From Chytridium lagenaria (lineage: Eukaryota > Chytridiomycota > Chytridiomycetes > Chytridiales > Chytridiaceae), in contig JAHLKC010000314.1 of assembly GCA_025449115.1 (NCBI GenBank), forward strand, positions 1-15,361: a stretch of DNA of 15,361 nucleotides, read 5' to 3'. The notes beneath the pieces were generated by a model that was not told where the DNA came from, did not search any database, and was given only the letters and a program-made list of their open reading frames with translations. A program made the translations under genes and the position numbers. Below are positions 9,117 through 15,361 of this stretch, piece after piece (positions within the stretch are counted from its first letter, which is position 1; every line of letters begins with the position of its first letter).

Positions 9117-9202
9117 TTCCCAGTCCGGGAATTGAACCCGGGTCTCGCCCGATCTGCTTTTGAAGTGACAGGGGCGGATACTAGCCACTATACTAACTGG
9201 GA
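9117..9202 (-). tRNA. tRNA-Asp (GTC) with a 14-nt intron
   Basis: The acceptor TCCCAGT pairs perfectly with ACTGGGA, discriminator A. The anticodon stem CGCCC/GGGCG encloses loop CTGTCA-C, anticodon GTC. A 14-nt intron (9152-9165) interrupts the loop after position 37, the canonical eukaryotic site. The mature tRNA would be 72 nt. The B box is GGTTCAATTCC and the A box is TAGTATAGTGG (tRNA nt 8-18). The LINE insertion point lies exactly at its 5' end; the gene itself is undamaged because its first 12-13 nt are part of the target-site duplication. Its native upstream flank now lies 5.7 kb away, so its expression may have changed. Confidence 0.96.
9152..9165 (-). other. tRNA-Asp intron
   Basis: The minus-strand insertion CTTCAAAAGCAGAT lies between anticodon-loop nucleotides A37 and C38. 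Removing it restores a seven-nucleotide loop closed by a perfect five-pair stem. Confidence 0.85.
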
Positions 9203-9203
9203 A
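9190..9203. repeat. LINE target-site duplication, left copy
   Basis: ATACTAACTGGGAA, identical to 14861-14874. The first A and last A are ambiguous because they could belong to the A-tail or to the LINE's 5' end. On the minus strand this is tRNA-Asp nucleotides 1-13. Confidence 0.92.
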
Positions 9204-9225
9204 AAAACTTGATTCTTTTTCGGAC

Positions 9226-10866
9226 ATGCTGCCCAACCTGACCGAGACGGCCTCCATCGCGGAGAGGCCATCCGATGAAGAGATCCAGACAACACAGCAG
9301 CCAATACCCATGGAGACAGAGAGAGAAGCAACAAAGAAGTCATGGGCAGAACAGATGGATGAGGAGGAGGAAGGGGAGAAACCACTCACCGTCAAGAAAA
9401 GACCCCGCCCAGAAGAGATACCCGACCACCCAGAGGATGTCGGTATCATAGAAGAACAAGGCATCCGCTTCCCCAGAGTATCTATGAGCGACATCGAGAT
9501 AGTGGATGGCGTAATGAAGGAACCAGTTAGTCAATCGCCCAACAAACAGACAAGAAATGATAGGATTGAGGCTGGGGTCCTTCGATCGATCCAGAAGTGC
9601 ACTACGGGGAAGGCCCTCCAAGATCTCGCCAAGACCATACATCCTGAAGACATCACTATTCCCATCCTGAATGCCTTCCTCAAAGTCATGCAACCGCTAC
9701 TACAGTGCCCGTCATGCGAAGGTATCGGCACCCATCACCACTGGAAACCCTTCGGACACCAGAGCCAAGCACACTGCAGTACGATTTTGAACCATGGATC
9801 TCCATCTCCCCAAGATTGCCAGGGGAGGATCCCGGTATCCAGCTTTTGGGCCTTCTGCCTAGATCTCCCCACTATGAGGCTACCGTCCCACACTCATAAG
9901 ATCGTTCACTCGCTGTTCACCCCCCCTGTGATTGACAATATCCCAAAATCACCCCCCTCCCTTCAAGAGTGCAAGAAGACCGTTCAAGAGCTGTTCACCT
10001 CCTACGCTATAGAAGACAAGACCAGTATCCCCCCAGCACTCAAGAAACTGATGCAGGAGATTCAGAAATACTTCACCCTGTCGGAAAGCCACACAGAGTC
10101 AGTCACCCAGTTATGTGGAAAATTAGCCAAAGAGAACCTGATATTGAGGAAACGCGACCATACGGGAGGTGGCCGACCAGAACCAGGAAGCTACCTTAAT
10201 GCCGCAAAAAGCAGTGGGACCAAAAAGTCGTCACCCACCATGCAAGCCATAGCCGCCATAGCAAAACTAGCCCCGGCACTCCAGCAGGACCAGCTGGATA
10301 AGCTGGCGGAGACAAGAAGGAACCCAGTCACCAACTCACCCCTCCGACAAAGAGAACCGGCCATCAAATGCACACCAATGAACATACAATCAGTGGAAGA
10401 CATCACCGACCCAATACTCAAGACAAAGGTCGCCAATATGAAGTGGACGGTGTTAGAGAATCTGCCGGGAGAGAACCGATTGGTAGTTAGACAATACCTC
10501 CGTGCCCAGGGGGTCCCAAGTCACAGTATCGCCAATATCAGAATGTCGGGGAACAGGACCGAAATTGCCCACCATGGCGAGGACGCCCAGAAAGCCATAG
10601 AAAATATCGTGCTGAGGGTTAGCAGAGTTAAAGTGATAGACCTCGATATACGCACCAACTACTTCGAAGGGGAGGACAAGGAAGACAAGAAGGACCGATA
10701 TATGAACAACCTAGCACATGATATGGTGCAAGCACACGATATGGCATTCGTCATTGCGTCATACCTATGCCGCATCCCCAAGTCAGAAAAACAACAATTA
10801 CTCAACAAAACCTCGGCACTCCTCGGCATTAAACAATTTGGGCGCAACGGCCCCGAAACCGCGTGA
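9226..10866 (+). CDS. LINE ORF1 protein (putative RNA-binding nucleocapsid-like protein)
   Basis: 546 aa, uninterrupted. The ATG is 22 nt from the LINE's 5' end and no earlier in-element ATG exists. The N-terminal ~65 residues are acidic and glutamine-rich, followed by a basic VKKRPRP that could be a nuclear signal. Around residues 161-184 Cys and His cluster (CPSC, THHHW, GHQSQAHC), possibly binding zinc. Residues ~405-475 read like an RRM fold: WTVLENLP, a helix RLVVRQYLRAQG, strands IANIRMSG and RTEIAHHG, a helix EDAQKAIENI, then VKVIDLDI. In this group ORF1 proteins coat the element RNA; the fold here is inferred from the pattern. Its TGA overlaps the ORF2 ATG. Codons around residues 182-224 read equally well in another frame, so a compensated frameshift may hide there. 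Confidence 0.88.
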   Translation: MLPNLTETASIAERPSDEEIQTTQQPIPMETEREATKKSWAEQMDEEEEGEKPLTVKKRPRPEEIPDHPEDVGIIEEQGIRFPRVSMSDIEIVDGVMKEPVSQSPNKQTRNDRIEAGVLRSIQKCTTGKALQDLAKTIHPEDITIPILNAFLKVMQPLLQCPSCEGIGTHHHWKPFGHQSQAHCSTILNHGSPSPQDCQGRIPVSSFWAFCLDLPTMRLPSHTHKIVHSLFTPPVIDNIPKSPPSLQECKKTVQELFTSYAIEDKTSIPPALKKLMQEIQKYFTLSESHTESVTQLCGKLAKENLILRKRDHTGGGRPEPGSYLNAAKSSGTKKSSPTMQAIAAIAKLAPALQQDQLDKLAETRRNPVTNSPLRQREPAIKCTPMNIQSVEDITDPILKTKVANMKWTVLENLPGENRLVVRQYLRAQGVPSHSIANIRMSGNRTEIAHHGEDAQKAIENIVLRVSRVKVIDLDIRTNYFEGEDKEDKKDRYMNNLAHDMVQAHDMAFVIASYLCRIPKSEKQQLLNKTSALLGIKQFGRNGPETA

Positions 10867-13800
10867 TGGTACACCCACAACAGAGACAGGAGAATTCTCT
10901 ACGCGTTCGATTGGGTTCCCTAAATGTAAGAGGCCTTCAAGGCTCTTATCATGAATGCATCTCTCTCCTCACCAAGTACAACCTACATTTTGTCGGATTA
11001 CAAGAAACCTTCCTATCCCCAGAGACTCGTATATATGGGTATGAAGACTACGTACCATTCGATACACGACAACCCTGTGATGCTCACTCCGGCTACGCCA
11101 GAAGAGGTATCAGCATCATGCGGAACCCTGCGACAACATCCGCAGAAGACTTCACCCTCATTGAAAAAGACCCCGACGGCGACTACATCTGGTTTCGGTT
11201 CAAGGGCGCAATCAGAATAGGGGTATTCTACGTACCACCAAACCTCAAACGTACTCGACACTATCGCAAAAAACTTTCATCTATCCGCCGGATGCATCAG
11301 AGTTTTCCAGCAGAACAAGCCATAATACTAGGAGACTTCAATACCCGGCTGGGGAACCCACACAATGGGGATTTGCGTGGCTCACCAGAATGGCAAAAAA
11401 ACAGCCTTCATTGACTGTCTAGGGGAAGGCAACTTTGAAGTGATCCATAATCCACCATCCATAGTCCCCCCATGGACATTCCAACGGAGCGGGTTGGGAT
11501 CCGGGAATTCTATAATAGACTACATAGCGGTGACGGCAGGCCCCAGGGCGGCTACCAACCCCCTTACCACGGAAAGACAGACCCCAATAGACTCCGACCA
11601 CAAACTGATCTGGACAGAGGTCGGCATCACGATTACCGCAAACGCCACCCCTGCAAAGAATCAACCATTCTCACACGGCCGCCTACGACCCTAAGATACA
11701 CGACAAGTATAAAGAAAGATGTGAATCCATCAGAGAATCGACCATGACGGCAATCACAGATGCACTGGCAGAGGGAGACGTGGAAAGCATCTCAGACAGA
11801 GCTGCACTGGAGATGATTGATAAGGCAATGGCGGCCTTATCAATACCTCTGGCGAAGGTTCTGGATGAGGTGCTAGGTCGGCGTAACCCCAACAAGGCAC
11901 CGAAATCTGACTCATACTGGGATGAGGAGATGAAGGCCCTTGCTCGGGAACGCCAAGACGCACTACACAGACGGAACGCCACCTACACATGGTCCCCATT
12001 GTACGCACAGGCAGAAGAGGACTTAGAGAAGGCCAGAAGGAAGCTTCAAAGAACACTAAGAAAAAAGAAGACAGCCGGATATCGCAAATGGACTGAGACG
12101 CTTCATAATGCTGCACCTACTGACACAGTGCGAATGATAGCTGCAGCCACGCGTCGAAGGCAAAGACATACCAAATCCTCTGGACTAAAAAGCGAGGCAG
12201 CGACACTAGAAGAGGCTCGACAACACTTCGCAAAGGTCAACTCTGTGGCCGGCCAGGCCGTCGACATTCCCCACCCCCTCACTGATGACCCCAAACCCCG
12301 TCCGCGAGAAGCATTTGCGCTGTTCACCATTGACGATATCCGCAAAGCAATTAGTGCAACGCCATCTGGGAAAGCAGGAGGCACTGACGGGATCCGCGCT
12401 GAGGTACTAAAACCGATCCGCAACATCGTCGCCACATGGCTGGTACCCATTGTTAACTTCATGGCGCGGGTCGGTATATGCCCTTTGGTCTGGAATATAG
12501 TCAGCATACTCCCCATTTGGAAGTCCAAAGGGGATAACACCGACGTAGCGCAACACCGCCCCATATCCCTGACACAAGTCATGCGGAAGGTAGTAGAGAG
12601 AGTGGTACTTCCACACGTAGCGGCTCTGCCTTTAGATGCGGCCCAGGGGGGATTCAGAAAACATAGAGGTACGGCGGACCAGGCCGCGGTACTCAACGCC
12701 ACGATAAAAGCACGCATTGCCACAAACGGAGGCCGGCAGGACATCTATTATGCTTTCTGGACATTAAAGCAGCGTATGACACAGTGGATCGGCGACTACT
12801 GTGGGATAAACTTCGGGCAAAGGGAGCCCGGAGACATTAGTGAAGCTGCTCCAGGCCATGTTCGATAGATGCATAGCCTCTATATCGATCAATGGAGAAA
12901 GTAGCGCATCCTTTTGGCTAGAAATAGGATTACTACAAGGATCTGTCGTTAGTCCCTCCCTCTACAGCCATTTCATCGACGATATCGCAAGAACCTTCAG
13001 AGCACGCTTTGGGCCCACATCCATGGTACTCTACGCAGACGACATAGTTATAGTAGCAAAGTCAGTGGCGCAAATGTATTGTATGCTACGCTTCTTAGAA
13101 AACGAGAGCATACAACACAGGTTTCGCTTTGCCCCTACAAAAACGGTAGTGATCGCCCCGCCACAGCTCTCCCCAATTAGCTCTTACCTCCCTCAAACTA
13201 TACGGCACTCTCCTCCCCCAAAAAAAACCTGTTCGGCTACCTTGGCTTCATCTTTACCATCGCTGGATTCGACCCTTACAAGCATACCCAATCTCGGATA
13301 CAATTTGGGAAGGCCCGACTAAAAGAACTTACTCCGCTCGGATTCAGAGGAGGCGGTCTCACAGGAGGAACTATCCTAAGAGTTTACAAGTCCATTCTCC
13401 GCCCCATAGTAGAATACGGCTTCCAACTCACCATCTTCCCCGCATCTCTGATACAAAAATGCGAACAATTCCAACTACAAGCGCTGAGAGCAGGACTATC
13501 GCTACCATATTCCACCACACAGCGCGGCCTCAGACGAATGTTCAACCTCCCCACCATGCAACACAGAAACATTGCACTGGCGGTAAAGACAAGAACAAGA
13601 ATGTGGGACCGTCAAAGAGATCCATCCTTCCTCACCTCGCTAATCTTCGACCTGGAAGCCCTTACAGAAGAACACGATGGCAACTACAGAAACCCCATCA
13701 CCTCCAGCACCCTGTGGAAAGAAGCAGTCATTCGCCATGCAGCCACACCGGATCAATTTGCTACCCTAGAGGCCGCACTCGTCCTCCCGGGTTGCACAGA

Positions 13801-14380
13801 GGACGGAGTCAAGTAACTCAGTCTGCTGGACGGAGAAAGACTCAGAGCGGCTAGAGCGGACCAGAGAGAGAAATACCAACAACTTGCACTTGCCTTCGTA
13901 CATAAAGACAAACCCGCATCAATCCTGACCGGACGGACACCCTTCATCTCACGCCAAACCAGGAGAAGAATGCTGTGCTGGAGACTAGGAGCGCTACCGG
14001 GACACCCCTACAAAGAATGCCAGAGGTGCCTGGCACGTGACGGTGTTGCGGCAGATCTCAGCCGCTCTCACGCAACCGAATGTTCCGGCGCCGATGTCTG
14101 GATCCCGGATGTGCTGGAGGAATACATGCCAGATGGATGGGAGCCAAACCAACACCCCGGCATCAATGATATAGACAAACTGCTGGACATACTAGAAGAC
14201 CTCCCCCGCCTCCCCCCAAGACCCAAAACCCCAACACCAGAAAGGACGGCAGCCTGGCAGAAACAATGTGAAGAAACCAACAACACAGTCAACACCCTCT
14301 GGACCCTTGCTGCCACAGCCATCAATAGGGTGTGCTCCCGCCTCCTTGGTTGGAAAGGAGACGGCCTCGATGACCAATAG
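10866..14380 (+). pseudogene. LINE ORF2, endonuclease-reverse transcriptase, frameshifted
   Basis: Would be about 1170 aa. It starts at the ATG in TGATG, overlapping the ORF1 stop. The endonuclease spans about 10905-11640: LGSLNVRGL, GLQET, ILGDFNTRLG, then in the next frame IDYIAV and SDHKLIW, the APE-type catalytic set. The reverse transcriptase has SGKAGGTDGIRAEVLKP (~12367), HRPISLTQVMRKVVER (~12555), QGGFRKHRGTADQ (~12643), motif A DIKAAYD (12760), GLLQGSVVSP (~12930), YADD (13032-13043), and YLGF (~13238). The C-terminal knuckle is CQRC...SHATEC (C-X2-C-X13-H-X3-C, 14018-14083). Frame changes occur near 11395-11401 (A7), 11660-11690, 12755-12758, 12837-12840, 13170-13192 and 13220-13227 (A8), and an in-frame TAA lies at 13814. 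All catalytic motifs survive. It would nick target DNA and reverse-transcribe the RNA if intact. Confidence 0.9.
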
Positions 14381-14396
14381 CACCCTAATAACTTTT

Positions 14397-14424
14397 GTCG
14401 GTTCTTTTTTGTCGGTTCTTTTTA
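14397..14424 (+). repeat. 14-nt tandem repeat, two copies
   Basis: GTCGGTTCTTTTTT (14397-14410) is followed directly by GTCGGTTCTTTTTA (14411-14424); 13 of 14 bases are identical. It begins 17 nt after the ORF2 stop. Confidence 0.9.
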
Positions 14425-14510
14425 TATGTTGTAGTTGATGTTGGAAGTTTTTCTGGGAAGGTTCTCTATTTGTGTTTTGGTTTTACCTTTGGTGATGAGG
14501 ATAACTCTCA

Positions 14511-14532
14511 ACCCACCAGACAGCTGGTGGGT
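14511..14532 (+). other. Stem-loop in the LINE 3' UTR
   Basis: ACCCACCAG (14511-14519) and CTGGTGGGT (14524-14532) are perfect reverse complements around a 4-nt ACAG loop, giving a GC-rich 9-bp hairpin in the element RNA. Confidence 0.8.
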
Positions 14533-14820
14533 AGAGGGCAGGCCCCCGCAGTCCTCTTCTTTCCCTCGTACCCTAAAATCTTAAATACCCCAGCGGTCTC
14601 GAGAAAATTATGACTCTCTGGGTCCCCTGTAAGGACTCGTGAGTCCCCTACCTCTCCCCCTTCCACCTGGATTCCCACCACCTTACTTATGTAATCCCCT
14701 TTTCTTCAATCGGTCTGTCACTTTGCCTGAGCCCAGAACGGGACATGTAGGCCTGTTATTTCTTTGGTTTTTCTTTGTGTGCGGGAGGACGATAGGACTT
14801 TTGTATTCGGAGTTTGTTCC

Positions 14821-14826
14821 AATAAA
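14821..14826 (+). promoter_or_regulatory. Polyadenylation signal AATAAA of the LINE
   Basis: The canonical hexamer lies 11 nt before the A-tail that begins at 14838, consistent with an RNA polymerase II transcript that was polyadenylated and then reverse-transcribed. Confidence 0.8.
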
Positions 14827-14860
14827 TAACTATAAACAAAAAAAAAAAAAAAAAAAAAAA

Positions 14861-14874
14861 ATACTAACTGGGAA
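14861..14874. repeat. LINE target-site duplication, right copy
   Basis: ATACTAACTGGGAA, identical to 9190-9203. It is an orphan copy of the first nucleotides of tRNA-Asp (minus strand) and marks where the native upstream flank of that tRNA resumes. Confidence 0.92.
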
Positions 14875-15361
14875 TTCCAACGTGCCATTTCACCAGCCAG
14901 TTTGCCGACACATTCACACCACAGAAAAATAATTGCCCCGATGTAACGAACACCGACGGGGAAACATCGGAGTCAGAAAGAATCCGCTCAGAGCTACCAA
15001 ACCGATCATATACGTCGTGGCATGGTGGTTCCACATCATTGCAAATATTATTGCCACAGTCGGCGTAACTCCAACAAATTGGAACGAAATGTTAGTACAC
15101 CCAGTATTCAATGTTGGCAAAGGGATGCCACACGAGGTTGACAAACCCAGCCCATATCCCTCTCACAAGTCCTACAAAAAGTACATGAAAGACTCATACA
15201 TCCTCACCTGGACAACCCTGTACATGGCAAGGTTTTCGGTCCTGACGCAGTACTGCGGTGCAGGCCGCTCTGCTCCAAGCCCTCATCGCTAACTCAAACA
15301 GAAAGGTACGAGGACACTGGTTATGTTTTCTTGATATCAAAGCTACATAAGACTCGGTAGA
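14875..15361 (+). pseudogene. Relic reverse transcriptase of a second, different LINE (runs off window)
   Basis: Plus-strand reverse transcriptase blocks appear in order but in three frames: KPIIYVVAWWFHIIANI and NWNEMLVHPVF (about 14990-15110), PISLSQVLQKVHERLIHP (15151-15205), GFR followed after one residue by a stop and RSTAVQAALLQ (about 15231-15280), and CFLDIKAT with a stop in place of the expected Tyr, then DSV (about 15324-15359), which is motif A. These align by position with the young LINE's reverse transcriptase but differ clearly in sequence, so it is another family. Stops at 15243 (TGA) and 15348 (TAA) and at least two frame changes show decay. The first ~100 nt, next to the former tRNA flank, is not recognisable. 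The rest would lie beyond the window. Confidence 0.8.

Larger units (their letters stand above)
14381..14837 (+). other. LINE 3' UTR
   Basis: The non-coding tail after the ORF2 TAG. It holds a 14-nt tandem repeat (14397-14424), a 9-bp stem-loop (14511-14532), a 6-bp inverted repeat (14633-14646) and the AATAAA. In some LINEs such 3' structures are recognised by the reverse transcriptase. Confidence 0.85.
9204..14861 (+). mobile_element. Near full-length LINE (APE-type non-LTR retrotransposon)
   Basis: A 5.66-kb element with a 22-nt leader, ORF1, ORF2 (endonuclease, reverse transcriptase, C-terminal zinc knuckle), a ~440-nt 3' UTR, AATAAA and an A-tail of about 24. It is flanked by an exact 14-bp target duplication. 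There is no RNase H domain between the reverse transcriptase thumb and the zinc knuckle. The order is that of L1/Tad-like elements, but I cannot fix the clade. It is about as GC-rich as the tRNA block and clearly richer than the AT-rich flank at 8340-8595. ORF1 is open throughout whereas ORF2 is broken, so as read it is non-autonomous. Confidence 0.95.

Noticed and set aside
8596..9202. tRNA cluster as a fragment of mitochondrial DNA
   Set aside because: Fungal mitochondrial tRNAs for Ser, Thr and Ala normally have T34 anticodons. Here they are AGA, AGT and AGC, with consensus A and B boxes, an intron at 37/38 and T-run terminators, all of which are nuclear traits.
14633..14646. Self-cleaving ribozyme in the LINE 3' UTR
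   Set aside because: The short GGACTC/GAGTCC hairpin has no hammerhead core (CUGAUGA and GAAA in the right places), and no HDV-like fold was apparent at the LINE 5' end.
13814..15350. RIP (C-to-T mutation of repeats) as the cause of the stops
   Set aside because: A few stops could come from C-to-T changes, but the young LINE's lesions are mainly indels and its sequence shows no obvious TA-rich bias. A dinucleotide index would be needed to reopen this.

Overview
The window looks like a transposon-rich stretch of a eukaryotic nuclear genome, most likely fungal and possibly an early-diverging lineage. The eukaryotic call is firm. It rests on tRNA genes with A34 anticodons (AGC, AGT, ACG, AGA), no encoded CCA, an intron between tRNA positions 37 and 38, an APE-type non-LTR retrotransposon with an A-tail, and copia-like and gypsy-like gag/protease remnants. 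The fungal assignment is inference. I found no intact host protein-coding gene.

Layout. (1) Positions 1-4865 are bounded by two ~366-bp inverted repeats, 1-366 and 4497-4865. Between them, on the minus strand, lies a frameshifted Ty1/copia-like gag-protease-integrase fragment with a TATA-type promoter, followed by about 1.7 kb with no recognisable genes. (2) About 4931-8340, minus strand, is a second, unrelated decayed gag-aspartic protease region of gypsy-like type. (3) Positions 8596-9202 hold seven tRNA genes packed on the minus strand, transcribed in the order Asp, Ala, Thr, Arg, Ser, Trp, Gly. Asp has an intron and its own T5 terminator. The other six have gaps of 9-20 nt with no T4 run until a T7 tract after Gly. 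(4) Positions 9204-14861 are a near full-length LINE on the plus strand, with an intact ORF1, an ORF2 (endonuclease, reverse transcriptase, zinc knuckle) broken by about six frameshifts and one stop, and a 3' UTR, AATAAA and A-tail. It is flanked by a 14-bp target-site duplication. (5) From 14875 to the window end is a decayed reverse transcriptase of a different LINE.

How the parts relate. The young LINE inserted at the 5' end of tRNA-Asp. The duplicated target is essentially the first 12-13 nt of that tRNA, so the tRNA stayed intact and a 13-nt orphan piece was left beyond the LINE. Removing the young LINE places the older LINE relic immediately upstream of the same tRNA in the same orientation, so this tRNA flank has received LINEs at least twice. 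The gypsy-like remnant lies about 250 bp beyond the other end of the array. The tRNA block therefore sits inside a retroelement nest, and six of its genes may be expressed as one RNA polymerase III transcript.
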